A DNA stretch of 34,185 nt from Micavibrio sp. UBA7689 (GCA_002482805.1 DLGR01000037.1:650-34834); one strand, 5' to 3'; shown: positions 15,476 to 23,929, counted from the stretch's first letter. The notes: generated by a model from the letters alone, not told the origin. A program made the numbers and translations.

Positions 15476-16195
15476 ATGGTTTCCCTTAAAATCATCCTCA
15501 CTTCCGCGTTTTGCCTGATTCTCTCCGGAGCGGCTTTGGCGGATGCCCCTCCGATCAACAATTTTGCCAAAAAGCGCCCTGCCCAGAACGAGGCGCCGAG
15601 CGAAGCGCTGAGAAGCGCCCCGACTGCAAGGAATGACAAGGTAATCATCATTCGCAACGGCGCACCTGTGGGCGTCATCGAAAAAAACCATGCTGAGGCC
15701 GTTGTGGTGCCCACCGGATGCCGCAATGACGGCCTCGCCAATATAGGCACCGCCCCTTTACAATTCGTGCATGTGCCTTTGCCCACGGGTTGGGGCGGAT
15801 TTGCCCATGAACGATTTATCGACAATGTGGAAGGCAAGGCTTCGTATGGCGGGCAGATATTCGATTTGAAGGTTGTCACTGTGTTCAAACGTGATTTCCG
15901 CCCGTTCAGCGGCGTGAGTTTCCCCATGCATATCCGTTTCGATTATGTGGCCGAAGATAAATCCCACGTGACGGTCGATGTGCCTGTGCGCGAAGGCGCG
16001 GCCAATATGGAACTGGAAAAAATCCTGTCCGTTCAAAACGCGATGATCGACCCCGAAGGGCTTTTCCCCCAAGCCAAACAATATACGGTGGCCGCGAATT
16101 GCGTGGTCATGGGTGCAAAGATGAATGAACTGGTGATGACGACGCCTATTGAAGCGTCGCCCGCGCAAATCCAGAAATTCGCACAAGGTTCGTGA
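15476..16195 (+). CDS. Secreted protein of unknown function (possibly carbonic-anhydrase-like fold)
   Basis: This 239-residue protein has a signal peptide ending ALA-DA near residues 22-23 (MVSLKIILTSAFCLILSG start), so it is predicted to be periplasmic. I do not recognise a firm family. The second half (FPMHIRFDYVAEDKSHVTV and MTTPIEASPAQIQKF) loosely recalls alpha-carbonic anhydrases, but the expected zinc-binding histidines (HFHxPSEH) are missing, so catalysis is unlikely even if the fold is shared. Two cysteines (in PTGCRNDG and AANCVVMG) could form a disulphide. The frame is open to 15443, but the signal peptide favours the ATG at 15476. It abuts the convergent polymerase gene. Confidence 0.65.
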   Translation: MVSLKIILTSAFCLILSGAALADAPPINNFAKKRPAQNEAPSEALRSAPTARNDKVIIIRNGAPVGVIEKNHAEAVVVPTGCRNDGLANIGTAPLQFVHVPLPTGWGGFAHERFIDNVEGKASYGGQIFDLKVVTVFKRDFRPFSGVSFPMHIRFDYVAEDKSHVTVDVPVREGAANMELEKILSVQNAMIDPEGLFPQAKQYTVAANCVVMGAKMNELVMTTPIEASPAQIQKFAQGS

Positions 16196-17494
16196 TCATT
16201 CGCTGAATTCCTCAATATCGGGAATGCGGGAAAAGGCGATCTTCGTGCCTACATGTCCCGCCAATGTTTTGGGCACGATGCCGAGCGATACGGCCTCGTT
16301 GTGAAATTTCTTGTTTATCTCTGCTATTGCGTTCGACAATGACTCCCGCTTGGTCATCATTTTGCGCGTTTCGGCAATTTCCGTGTTGAACAGATCGTCG
16401 GTGATCGTGCCGTCTGCCTCCAGCGAATGAAGGATGACGGATACTTTTTTCATGGTTATGCGCGCCGGCATTTGATCGGGCGTTTTGCCGAAAAATTCCA
16501 AAGTCATGGACGTCCACAAATCATCCAAATGCCCCATGAAGGTGAAAAAATCCTGCGCTGCGGGAAAGCGTGCGGCGCCTTCCCATTTGCGGCCGTCTAC
16601 CATGCGCACACCCAAGGATATGGTGCCCGCGTGAAAGCCTTTGCGGCGCAATCGCATGGTGGCCTTGAAGAGGAGGCGGCGCGTCATCAACCGCGCTTTT
16701 TCAGGTACGCGCAGTTCGGGGTCGAGTACGCGCGAATGTCCGACCATGCAGGTGTTGGTTTCGATGTGCGGAATGTCATAGCCGTGTAGCCAATACCAGA
16801 ATTTTTCGCCGCCTACACTGCCCCATATGCTTCGCGCCTGTTTGGGCGAGGTGTTCCAAAGATCTTCGAGCGTGAATATCTTTGCCTTGTTGAGGCGTTC
16901 TTCCATGCGGACATTGATGCCGGGCAGATCGCGCAGGGTGAGATCGAGCAAGCGGCCCGGTAAATCTTCAGGCGCGAGTAATACAAGCCCGTCAGGCTTT
17001 TGAAGATCGGTAGCAACCTTTGCGAGGAATGAGTTTGGTGCGATGCCGATGGAGCATTTTATAACGGGCCCGACATCTTTGTAGATTTGGTTCTTGATAT
17101 TCTGCGCTAGCCGTTTCGCATTTTCGGGTTGTTTTTCCCGCCCCATCAAATCGCAGTGGAATTCGTCGATCGACCATTTCTTTGTGACGGGGATGTGTTT
17201 GTTTGTCGCCTCAAGAACTTTGAGATGGTAGTGGGTGTAGATGTCGTGCCGCGCGAGAACGCAGATCAGGTTCGGGCACATCTGTTTTGCTTCGTAGATT
17301 TTCGTGCCCGTTTTGACGCCATATGCTTTCGCCTCATAGCTCGCGGCGATGGCGCAGGTGCCGTCCGTCATCATCGGCACGACAGCGACCGGACGGCCGC
17401 GCAGTTCGGGATGTTCGTTTTGTTCGACGCTGGCGAAATAGCTGTTCAGATCGAGGAACAGCGTGTTCAAGCCCAGTTCTTCTGGTGTTTTCAT
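16196..17494 (-). CDS. Y-family DNA polymerase (DinB/UmuC-related)
   Basis: This translesion polymerase has 432 residues. The catalytic carboxylates are present: D15 in LFLDLNSYFASVEQ, and D110/E111 in WSIDEFHCDL. A fingers/palm region with AIAASYEAKAYGVKTGTKI and a helix-hairpin-helix region (LRDLPGINVRMEERL) follow, then a little-finger domain. Because the active site is intact, it is unlike ImuB. The SIDEFHCDL motif differs from canonical DinB (SIDEAYLDL). A LexA box lies 7 bases before the start, so it should be SOS-induced. The likely ribosome-binding site AGGGAACGA overlaps the box. Confidence 0.9.
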   Translation of the reverse strand: MKTPEELGLNTLFLDLNSYFASVEQNEHPELRGRPVAVVPMMTDGTCAIAASYEAKAYGVKTGTKIYEAKQMCPNLICVLARHDIYTHYHLKVLEATNKHIPVTKKWSIDEFHCDLMGREKQPENAKRLAQNIKNQIYKDVGPVIKCSIGIAPNSFLAKVATDLQKPDGLVLLAPEDLPGRLLDLTLRDLPGINVRMEERLNKAKIFTLEDLWNTSPKQARSIWGSVGGEKFWYWLHGYDIPHIETNTCMVGHSRVLDPELRVPEKARLMTRRLLFKATMRLRRKGFHAGTISLGVRMVDGRKWEGAARFPAAQDFFTFMGHLDDLWTSMTLEFFGKTPDQMPARITMKKVSVILHSLEADGTITDDLFNTEIAETRKMMTKRESLSNAIAEINKKFHNEAVSLGIVPKTLAGHVGTKIAFSRIPDIEEFSE

Positions 17495-17500
17495 TGTTTC

Positions 17501-17515
17501 GTTCCCTATTTGTTC
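17501..17515 (-). promoter_or_regulatory. LexA (SOS) box upstream of the Y-family polymerase
   Basis: GTTC-CCTATTT-GTTC is an exact match to the alphaproteobacterial LexA operator GTTC-N7-GTTC (GAAC-N7-GAAC on the gene's strand). It sits 7 to 21 bases upstream of the polymerase start codon, where a bound repressor would block the promoter or early transcription. Confidence 0.85.
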
Positions 17516-17556
17516 TTTTTAGGCTCGTACCAAGGAAAAGGCAAGCAAAAAGGATG

Positions 17557-18369
17557 TTAGCCTTTAAAGGCGTTCGTCATAACGTCAGGGGCATAGGGTG
17601 CGGGAATGGCGGCGGCTTGTTGGACAGCTGCTGTATTATCATCACTGCGGTCTGGAGCGGGGGTAGCCGCAGTTTGCATTACAGGCGCGAGTTTCAATTC
17701 TCCCGTGCTCTTCGGTGTTACCGTCGGCGCTTCTTCCAACCGGGCCAATGCTTCGACTGGTTGGGGAAGAATGTCGACATGGTGTTTGATGATCGCGCTC
17801 AAAGGTTCCGAACGGATGAGAAGATGGCATTGCGCGACAAGGTTACAAAGTTCGGTAATCGCGCCTGATTCAAATTTTTCGGGCACCCTGTGTTTTTGTC
17901 TTCTGGGGCTTACGGCCTGCGCATCCCATGCTTCGGCCAGCTTGAACTCTGTATAGCGTGCAAATCGCCCGCCCATATATGTGGGTGCGCCATCGCGCAG
18001 CGATGTGGCTTGTTCGAGCATATTGGTTACATGTGTCAGAAAACGGTCGACATTGAGCAGGGTAAGTTTCTTGTCGATGAAGTCGTCTTCCTTCAAAGGC
18101 TCTTTGATGCTCTCCATGTCGCGGATATCGGCGGACGTTAATACTGCAAAGCTGTCGGTGATCTGATCAATATGCTGGCGGGTGATATTGTTATGCGTAA
18201 CCTTGTTGATCTCGAACATAGGGAAATTTTCGTTCCCGTGGCTCAGCGTTTGCGGGAGCGGGTATCCCATGCCGAAATTTCTGAGGCGGTCGCCCATATC
18301 CGCAAGCAGGACCTTGAGGTCAGGCTTTTTACTGTTGGGCAGAAGTTGTTCCGGTTTGATAATCGCCAT
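17557..18369 (-). CDS. Hypothetical protein, 270 aa
   Basis: I do not recognise this family. The first 190 residues appear folded and mostly helical (ITRQHIDQITDSFAVLTSAD, then LLNVDRFLTHVTNMLEQ). The last 70 are Pro/Ala/Thr-rich and probably disordered. There is no signal peptide, transmembrane span or cysteine-rich site. A candidate promoter (TTGCGT-N18-TATTAA, 18424-18395) lies upstream, and GGTG precedes the ATG. It is upstream of the polymerase gene on the same strand, but the polymerase has its own SOS box, so shared control is uncertain. Confidence 0.6.
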   Translation of the reverse strand: MAIIKPEQLLPNSKKPDLKVLLADMGDRLRNFGMGYPLPQTLSHGNENFPMFEINKVTHNNITRQHIDQITDSFAVLTSADIRDMESIKEPLKEDDFIDKKLTLLNVDRFLTHVTNMLEQATSLRDGAPTYMGGRFARYTEFKLAEAWDAQAVSPRRQKHRVPEKFESGAITELCNLVAQCHLLIRSEPLSAIIKHHVDILPQPVEALARLEEAPTVTPKSTGELKLAPVMQTAATPAPDRSDDNTAAVQQAAAIPAPYAPDVMTNAFKG

Positions 18370-18394
18370 TCAAAACACCGCGTATGTTTTTATG

Positions 18395-18424
18395 TTAATA
18401 GACCGCGCCTCTATAAAAACGCAA
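18395..18424 (-). promoter_or_regulatory. Candidate promoter of the 18369 gene
   Basis: On the minus strand TTGCGT (18424-18419), an 18-base spacer and TATTAA (18400-18395) resemble a sigma-70 promoter, with a leader of about 20 bases. The region 18370-18516 otherwise holds AT-rich sequence without a gene. Confidence 0.4.
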
Positions 18425-18516
18425 GTAAAAAGCATAAAAAAATGAATTAATAGGTGTCTTAAGGATATGGACTTGCCACGATCAAAGGCAAATCGCCGGT
18501 TCTAAGCTCTTATCAA

Positions 18517-19071
18517 TTAAGGGAAAAGGCGGGTGGAGCCGAGATCGGCGAGGTCGTAGGGCACGGCTTCTTGGCCCAGCGGATTGTCGGGATAGGCGTA
18601 ACCGTCGAATTTCAACAGGACATTGTGGTCATACATATCCGTGCCGGAAACGCGCACGCCGATATCGCCCCATCCGTTGGTTTCGGAAGCGGCCACGACG
18701 AGGGGGCCTCTGATGCGCGATGTCTGGGATAGTAGGGCGAAGGAATTATCCTTGGCTTCGAACACTGCCATCGTGCAACCGCTCCATCCGCACCAGTAGG
18801 AATGGGGCAGATTGAACATAACGAGACCTTCGCGCAGACCGTCATTGTTGAGGTCGACGCGGACATATTCATACTGGGAATTCTTGGGGCCTTTGTTCAG
18901 GCCGAGATAGGTTTGCACGGCGGAGTGCAGTTTGGAGTCACTTGGATCAACTGCGCCTGCATACTCCGGTGTCATCGAAGTCGCTAGCTCCTCCTCGCCT
19001 GTACTGCCGCACGCAGTCAGGGAGGAGAGAGCCAGCACCGCCAGAGCGGCATAGAGAACTTTCGTTTGCAC
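18517..19071 (-). CDS. Predicted lipoprotein with DLNNDG motif, unknown function
   Basis: This 184-residue lipoprotein has a signal peptide ending LTAC (lipidated C21). The mature part contains VRVDLNNDGLREGLVMFN, a calcium-loop-like repeat (DLNxDG). It is followed by the two-cysteine WCGWSGC loop, LLSQTSRIRGPLVVAAS and NGWGDIGVRVSG. This combination recurs in uncharacterised proteobacterial lipoproteins in which an integrin/EF-hand-like DxNxDG segment precedes a disulphide loop; that is recognition from memory. The start is GTG at 19071 with a weak GGGT upstream. It stands alone, and the 158-base gap before it presumably carries its promoter. Confidence 0.65.
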   Translation of the reverse strand: MQTKVLYAALAVLALSSLTACGSTGEEELATSMTPEYAGAVDPSDSKLHSAVQTYLGLNKGPKNSQYEYVRVDLNNDGLREGLVMFNLPHSYWCGWSGCTMAVFEAKDNSFALLSQTSRIRGPLVVAASETNGWGDIGVRVSGTDMYDHNVLLKFDGYAYPDNPLGQEAVPYDLADLGSTRLFP

Positions 19072-19130
19072 AGAGTACCCAAGGAAAAGTTTGGAAGGAA
19101 CAGTACGCGAGACAACACATCGAAACTCTT

Positions 19131-19141
19131 GAGTCAGACTC
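19131..19141. repeat. GAGTC palindrome and repeats in a 158-base gap
   Basis: GAGTC-A-GACTC is a perfect 5+5 palindrome at 19131-19141. It is preceded by ACTCTTGAGT and followed by two GGAGTC copies within 45 bases. This gap (19072-19229) holds no gene that I can support; the repeats may be regulatory for the downstream lipoprotein. Confidence 0.35.
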
Positions 19142-19229
19142 TGGGGCGATTCCCGATTCGACCGGAGTCAAAAATGGAGTCTTTTCCACAGGGTCAAAAA
19201 GAGTATCGGAACTTTCTGGAAAGGGGTGT

Positions 19230-19559
19230 TTATAGACCGTTTTTGGGAATGTAGGTGCAGGTGGAAACCGACCCGTCCTTGCGGGTGATCATGGCGTCGA
19301 TTCCCTTGTTCCAATAAGTGATGTCATCGTTGCCGTATTTCACGCCCGATGCTGTTTCGATGCGGTTTAACGCGTAGGTCTTTTCCTCGAAAGTCAGCTT
19401 GGCATCGGTGGGAGAATACAACGTAATCTGCGCCGGCACGTTTCCGGTGCAGGCCATGGGCTGTGGAGTCACGGGCGCCTTACGGTATTTGGTGGTGGTG
19501 CATGACACGATTATGCACAGGCTGGGGATAAGTAAGGCACAAGTTATACATTTTTTCAT
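19230..19559 (-). CDS. MliC-like lysozyme inhibitor lipoprotein
   Basis: This 109-residue lipoprotein has a signal peptide ending IVSC (lipidated C20). The mature domain fits the MliC/PliC family, periplasmic inhibitors of c-type lysozyme. It has ITLYSPTDAKLTF, then the hallmark ASGVKYGNDDITYWNKGIDA, and a late Cys (SVSTC) that can pair with the Cys in MACTGN. The start at 19559 is chosen because of the signal peptide and the GGAAAG upstream; the frame is open to 19589. It begins 2 bases after the gcvPB stop and probably rides on the glycine cleavage operon transcript, although the functions are unrelated. Confidence 0.8.
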   Translation of the reverse strand: MKKCITCALLIPSLCIIVSCTTTKYRKAPVTPQPMACTGNVPAQITLYSPTDAKLTFEEKTYALNRIETASGVKYGNDDITYWNKGIDAMITRKDGSVSTCTYIPKNGL

Positions 19560-19560
19560 A

Positions 19561-21096
19561 TTAATCTTTCCAGCGCAGAACGGGTTCACGGGCGGCTTTT
19601 ACTTCGTCGAGCCGGCGGGTGGGCGCTGATTGTGGATAAGCATGAAACTTATCCACATGACCCGTTTTCACATCGGCGGCGATTTGTTTCATGACATGGA
19701 TGAAGCGGTCCAGCGTGCTTTTGCTTTCCGTCTCGGTTGGTTCGATGAGCATAGCCCCCTGAACCACCAGCGGGAAGTAGACCGTCATAGGGTGCATGCC
19801 ATGCTCCACGAGGGTCTTTGCAATATCAAGGGTAGTCACCCCCGACTCTTTCTGGATCTTGTCGGTGAGCAGGCATTCATGCATGCAGGGCCCCTCGAAC
19901 GGAACGTTATAGTCTTGTTTCAGTTGGGAAAGAATATAGTTGGCGTTGAGCACCGCATCTTCGGAAACCTGCCGCAGGCCGTCCGCGCCATGCGACATCA
20001 TGTAGGTCAACGCGCGGATATGCATGCCGAACTGGCCCTGGAAGCCTTTGATTCTGCCGCAGTGGCTTTTTCGATCCGTTTCGCTCTCAAAACGATACGA
20101 GCCGTTTTCATTCAAAACAACAGGGCTGGGTACGTATGGGGCCAATTCCTGAGTCACGCAGATCGGGCCCGAACCGGGTCCACCGCCGCCATGCGGGGTC
20201 GAGAAGGTTTTATGCAAGTTGATGTGCATTACATCCACGCCGAAATCTGCGGGTCTGATCCGGCCCACGAGGGCGTTGAAATTCGCCCCGTCACAATAGA
20301 AATAGCCGCCTGCGTCATGAAGCGCTTTTGATATTTCCAGAATTTCCCGTTCGAACAGCCCGCAGGTGTTCGGGTTGGTCACCATCATGCCTGCAACGTC
20401 ATGTCCGTCACCCAGTGCTTTTTTGAATTCATCGAAAGTGACCCGTCCCGTATCACGGGTCGGAATGACTCGGATATCAAAGCCGCACATCGCGGCCGTG
20501 GCGGGATTGGTGCCGTGAGCGGAGTCAGGAACCAGCAAAACTTTTTTGTGCTTGTTGCCTTTCAATTCGTGGGCGCGAGCGATCGTCATAATGCCTGCGA
20601 GTTCGCCATGCGCGCCTGCGGCAGGCGTCAAACACACGCCGGGAAGGCCTGTCAGTTCGGCCAGCCAACCCTGCAGTTCGAACATGACTTTCAACGCGCC
20701 CTGAACGGTAGAGGCTGGTTGCAACGGGTGGACCTGGCCAAAGCCGGGAAGACGCGCGATCTTTTCATTCAGGCGCGGGTTGTGTTTCATCGTGCAGGAA
20801 CCGAGCGGGAAGAAGCCGCTGTCGATGGAATAGTTCTTCGTGGACAGGCGCACAAAGTGGCGCAGGGCTTCGGGCTCCGTTACCTGCGGCAAGCCGATCT
20901 TGTCACGTGCCTTTGCGCCCGTGCGCGAAGCAGTGCCCTTTGGTTTGGGAAGGTCTACACCGGGGTGATCGGAACGACCCTTTTCCCAGAGCAGGTTTTC
21001 GTCGTAATTCAGGCCTCTGGTTTGTTCCATCTTGGGGGCGTCCGTGTTTTCGTTGGCGGGCGGTTTTAATGCTGCGTTTGTCGAGGGAGCGTTCAT
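19561..21096 (-). CDS. gcvPB: Glycine dehydrogenase (decarboxylating) subunit 2
   Basis: This is the PLP-binding half of the split P-protein of the glycine cleavage system; it decarboxylates glycine and hands the aminomethyl group to lipoyl-GcvH. The PLP lysine K296 is in HINLHKTFSTPHGGGGPG. GFFPLGSCTMKHNPR and LVPDSAHGTNPATAAMCG are typical. There are 511 residues, including a Lys/Asn-rich N-terminal lead of about 25. The ATG overlaps the gcvPA stop by 4 bases, so the two halves are translationally coupled. The mliC-like gene follows directly. Confidence 0.96.
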   Translation of the reverse strand: MNAPSTNAALKPPANENTDAPKMEQTRGLNYDENLLWEKGRSDHPGVDLPKPKGTASRTGAKARDKIGLPQVTEPEALRHFVRLSTKNYSIDSGFFPLGSCTMKHNPRLNEKIARLPGFGQVHPLQPASTVQGALKVMFELQGWLAELTGLPGVCLTPAAGAHGELAGIMTIARAHELKGNKHKKVLLVPDSAHGTNPATAAMCGFDIRVIPTRDTGRVTFDEFKKALGDGHDVAGMMVTNPNTCGLFEREILEISKALHDAGGYFYCDGANFNALVGRIRPADFGVDVMHINLHKTFSTPHGGGGPGSGPICVTQELAPYVPSPVVLNENGSYRFESETDRKSHCGRIKGFQGQFGMHIRALTYMMSHGADGLRQVSEDAVLNANYILSQLKQDYNVPFEGPCMHECLLTDKIQKESGVTTLDIAKTLVEHGMHPMTVYFPLVVQGAMLIEPTETESKSTLDRFIHVMKQIAADVKTGHVDKFHAYPQSAPTRRLDEVKAAREPVLRWKD

Positions 21097-22376
21097 GCGA
21101 GCACCTCCGAAAGAGCTTTGGTGAAGGCGGCGATGTCTTCGTCGGATGTGACTTCAGTGGCCGCGACAACGATCTTGTCCTTGCCGCTGGGGTAGCCCGC
21201 GATGATGCCTTTGTCCGCCAATTGCTGCACGGTTTTCGCGGCGTCTTTCGATACCGTGATCGTGAATTCGTTGAAGAAGGTTTTGTTGTCAACCGTCACG
21301 CCTTTGACCTTGGCCAAAGCATCGGCCAAAGCGCAGGCCTTTTCGTGGTTAAGAACGGCCAGTTGTTTAAACCCGTCTTCGCCAAGCAAGGACATATGAA
21401 CCGTAAAGGCGAGGGCGCAGAGCCCTTGGTTGGTGCAGATGTTCGAGGTCGCCTTTTCGCGGCGGATATGTTGTTCGCGGGTGGAGAGTGTAAGCACGAA
21501 TCCGCGTTTGCCGTCGGCATCCACTGTCTGGCCGCAAAGCCTTCCCGGCATTTGGCGGATGAATTTTTCGCGGCAGGCGAAGAAGCCCAGATGCGGGCCG
21601 CCGAACGACATGGCAACACCGATGGATTGCGCTTCGCCGCATACGATGTCGGCTTCGACAGGTGCGGGGAGCAGGCCCAAGGACAGGATTTCGTTGGTGA
21701 CGACGACCAGCAAGGCGCCGTATTCGTCGCATTTTTTGCGCCAGTCTGCATAAGTGTGGACATTTCCGAAGAAGTCGGGGGATTGGACAATCACGCAGGC
21801 GGTCTTGTCGTCGAGCTTGCCTTCGTGGCCGCCATGTTCCGCGCCGATATTGTTCAGGTAGGAATTCAGCACTTCGTGGTAATGGGGGTGGATGGCGGAG
21901 CCATAGACCACTTTGTTGCGCTTGGTGATGCGCATCGCCATCAGTGCAGCTTCGGCCATCGCGGTTGCGCCGTCATACAGCGAGGCGTTGGCGACTTCCT
22001 GGCCCGTCAGAAGCGCAATGAAGCTTTGATATTCGAAAAGATATTGCAGCGTGCCTTGGGCGATTTCTGGCTGGTAGGGCGTGTAGGCTGTCAGAAACTC
22101 GCTGCGCTGGATGATGTAATCAACCGTGCTCGGCACGTGGTGGAAATAACATCCCGCGCCGAGGAAGAACGGGCCTTGCGATGCGGCCTGGTTCTGATTG
22201 GCATAGCCGGAGAGTTTGCGCTCTATCTCCAATTCGCCCATATGCAGGGGAAGATTGGGCAGTTCTTTGCGGACTGCGGCGGCAGGCACATCTTTGAACA
22301 GCTCATCGACGGATTTCGCACCGATTTGCTGCAACATTTCTTTTCTGTTTTGTGCAGTGAGTGGCAGATAACGCAT
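21093..22376 (-). CDS. gcvPA: Glycine dehydrogenase (decarboxylating) subunit 1
   Basis: This is the N-terminal half of the split P-protein. The 427-residue sequence begins MRYLPLTAQNRKEMLQQIG and contains FLGAGCYFHHVPSTVDYIIQ and EIAQGTLQYLFEYQSFIALL. QEVANASLYDGATAMAEAAL and the later SFGGPHLGFFACREKFIRQM also match the family. It forms a heterodimer or tetramer with gcvPB. It starts 11 bases after gcvH, with AGGAGTAAC just before the ATG. The long plus-strand frame opposite it is a codon-bias shadow. Confidence 0.96.
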   Translation of the reverse strand: MRYLPLTAQNRKEMLQQIGAKSVDELFKDVPAAAVRKELPNLPLHMGELEIERKLSGYANQNQAASQGPFFLGAGCYFHHVPSTVDYIIQRSEFLTAYTPYQPEIAQGTLQYLFEYQSFIALLTGQEVANASLYDGATAMAEAALMAMRITKRNKVVYGSAIHPHYHEVLNSYLNNIGAEHGGHEGKLDDKTACVIVQSPDFFGNVHTYADWRKKCDEYGALLVVVTNEILSLGLLPAPVEADIVCGEAQSIGVAMSFGGPHLGFFACREKFIRQMPGRLCGQTVDADGKRGFVLTLSTREQHIRREKATSNICTNQGLCALAFTVHMSLLGEDGFKQLAVLNHEKACALADALAKVKGVTVDNKTFFNEFTITVSKDAAKTVQQLADKGIIAGYPSGKDKIVVAATEVTSDEDIAAFTKALSEVLA

Positions 22377-22387
22377 ATGGGTTACTC

Positions 22388-22762
22388 CTAGCTTAGGCTG
22401 TCGGTAAATTTGGCGTAAGAAGCCTGGTCCATCAGGCCTTCGGCTTCGGCGGGATTGTTCATCTTCACCTTCACGATCCAGCCTTTGTCGATGTCTTCTT
22501 TCAGATCGTCGAGATTGTCCTGCAGATTGTCGTTCACGGAAACGATTTCGCCCGATACGGGGGTGTAGATTTCTGAAGCGGCTTTAACACTTTCAACGAC
22601 GGCGAAATTATCACCTTTTTTAACCTGACGGCCTGTTTCGGGGAGTTCGAGGTAGACGAGGTCACCCAGCGCATGGCGTGCGTAGGTGGTTATACCTATC
22701 CATGCCGTGTCGCCTTCGACTTTGATCCATTCGTGATCGTTGGTGTATTTAACAGCACTCAT
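22388..22762 (-). CDS. gcvH: Glycine cleavage system H protein
   Basis: This is the lipoyl carrier that shuttles the aminomethyl group between P, T and L proteins. The 124-residue protein has the lipoylation site K60 in VVESVKAASEIYTPVSGEI, and the normal DHEWIKVEGDTAWIGITTYA start. LipB, encoded at the left of the window, belongs to the pathway that modifies this lysine. Its ATG overlaps the gcvT stop by 4 bases, and AAAAGGAGTTCG precedes it. Confidence 0.97.
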   Translation of the reverse strand: MSAVKYTNDHEWIKVEGDTAWIGITTYARHALGDLVYLELPETGRQVKKGDNFAVVESVKAASEIYTPVSGEIVSVNDNLQDNLDDLKEDIDKGWIVKVKMNNPAEAEGLMDQASYAKFTDSLS

Positions 22763-23847
22763 TTCGAACTCCTTTTGGTTTTGGGCGGCACGAAGGGCAG
22801 GCTCGCGATAACGGCAGCGATATCCCGGCCGCGCACGCGCACCAGAACTTCATCACCTACTTTTCCAAGCTTGGGATCAATGTAGCCCTGTCCGATAGAA
22901 GCGTTCAAGGTCGGAGAGAACCCACCCGAGGTTAAATCCCCAATTTTCTGCCCGTTTTGCAGGAATATCTCGGCCCCTTCGCGCGCCACGCCGCGATTCG
23001 TGAGCTTTACGCCGACCCGCATGCGCGGCGCGCCGTCTTCAAGGTGTTTTTTGACGGTTTTTTCGCCGATATAGCCTGAACGGTGTTTGTCTTTGCCCAT
23101 GATCCATACGAGGTCGGCCTCAACAGGCGATGTGTCGGCGTTGATGTCGTGCCCATAGAGAGGATAGCCCATCTCCAGACGAAGGCTGTCGCGCGCGGCG
23201 AGACCGATCGGTCGGACATCGGGGTGGGCAAGGAACTGCGCCCATACCACCGCAGCATTTTTGTTCGGAACGCTGATTTCAAAACCGTCTTCACCTGTGT
23301 AGCCGAGGCGTGAGATGAAGAACTCGCCGCTTTCCATGTAGCGCATGTATCCCAGATTTGTTGCATCGATTTTCAAGACATCGCGCAGCACTTGTTCGGC
23401 GAGAGGGCCTTGAATGGCGAGGAGGGAGCGGTCATCGAGATGGTCGAACTTTACGCCGTCGGGAAGGTTTTGTTGAATCCACCCGATGTCCTTGTCCTTG
23501 CATCCCGCGTTGATGACGGCAAAAAATTTATCGTCGGAAAGACGGGTGATGATCAGGTCATCGACCATGCCGCCTTCGGCGTTTGTGAGGACCGTGTATT
23601 TTGCCACGCCTGACCCGAGTTTGCTGATGGCGGAGGGGGTGAGCTTTTCCCAAAGTGCCGCGGCGTCTGCGCCCTGAACCGTGATTTGACCCATGTGCGA
23701 TACATCGAAAATCCCGCATTTTTCGCGCGTCCAGTTATGCTCCGCCATGACCCCATTTTCATACTGTATGGGCATATCGTAGCCTGCGAATTCGGCCATT
23801 TTGGCCTTTAAGGCTATGTGAGAATCATGCAAAGGGGTAATTTTCAT
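22759..23847 (-). CDS. gcvT: Aminomethyltransferase (glycine cleavage T protein)
   Basis: The T protein transfers the methylene unit from aminomethyl-GcvH to tetrahydrofolate and releases ammonia. The 362-residue protein shows MPIQYENGVMAEHNWTREKC, GIFDVSHMGQI, the folate-site region ISRLGYTGEDGFEI, and the C-terminal TSGGFSPTLNASIGQGYI. It is the first gene of the operon gcvT-gcvH-gcvPA-gcvPB. AAGGATGATG stands before the ATG. The leader is only about 80 bases and shares space with the divergent small-peptide gene. No glycine riboswitch architecture is evident there. Confidence 0.96.
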   Translation of the reverse strand: MKITPLHDSHIALKAKMAEFAGYDMPIQYENGVMAEHNWTREKCGIFDVSHMGQITVQGADAAALWEKLTPSAISKLGSGVAKYTVLTNAEGGMVDDLIITRLSDDKFFAVINAGCKDKDIGWIQQNLPDGVKFDHLDDRSLLAIQGPLAEQVLRDVLKIDATNLGYMRYMESGEFFISRLGYTGEDGFEISVPNKNAAVVWAQFLAHPDVRPIGLAARDSLRLEMGYPLYGHDINADTSPVEADLVWIMGKDKHRSGYIGEKTVKKHLEDGAPRMRVGVKLTNRGVAREGAEIFLQNGQKIGDLTSGGFSPTLNASIGQGYIDPKLGKVGDEVLVRVRGRDIAAVIASLPFVPPKTKRSSK

Positions 23848-23929
23848 AGCGCATCATCCTTGCCTTTTTACGGGCATTTCCTATATGGTTTATTGTGATT
23901 AGAAATTCATACTAATAGGAGAGATGAAA

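Noticed and set aside
19140..19175. Sequence GGGGCGATTCCCGATTCGAC, resembling the 5' end of tmRNA
   Set aside because: The following bases lack a tag-peptide frame ending in LAA, and only about 70 bases remain before mliC. No matching acceptor piece is nearby.
20907..22391. 494-codon plus-strand frame opposite gcvPA/gcvPB
   Set aside because: The gcv genes on the other strand match known families along their whole length; this frame has no recognisable motif and is a codon-bias shadow.
23848..23929. Possible glycine riboswitch upstream of gcvT
   Set aside because: The leader is only about 80 bases and shows only a small TGCC/GGCA hairpin, not the glycine aptamer architecture.
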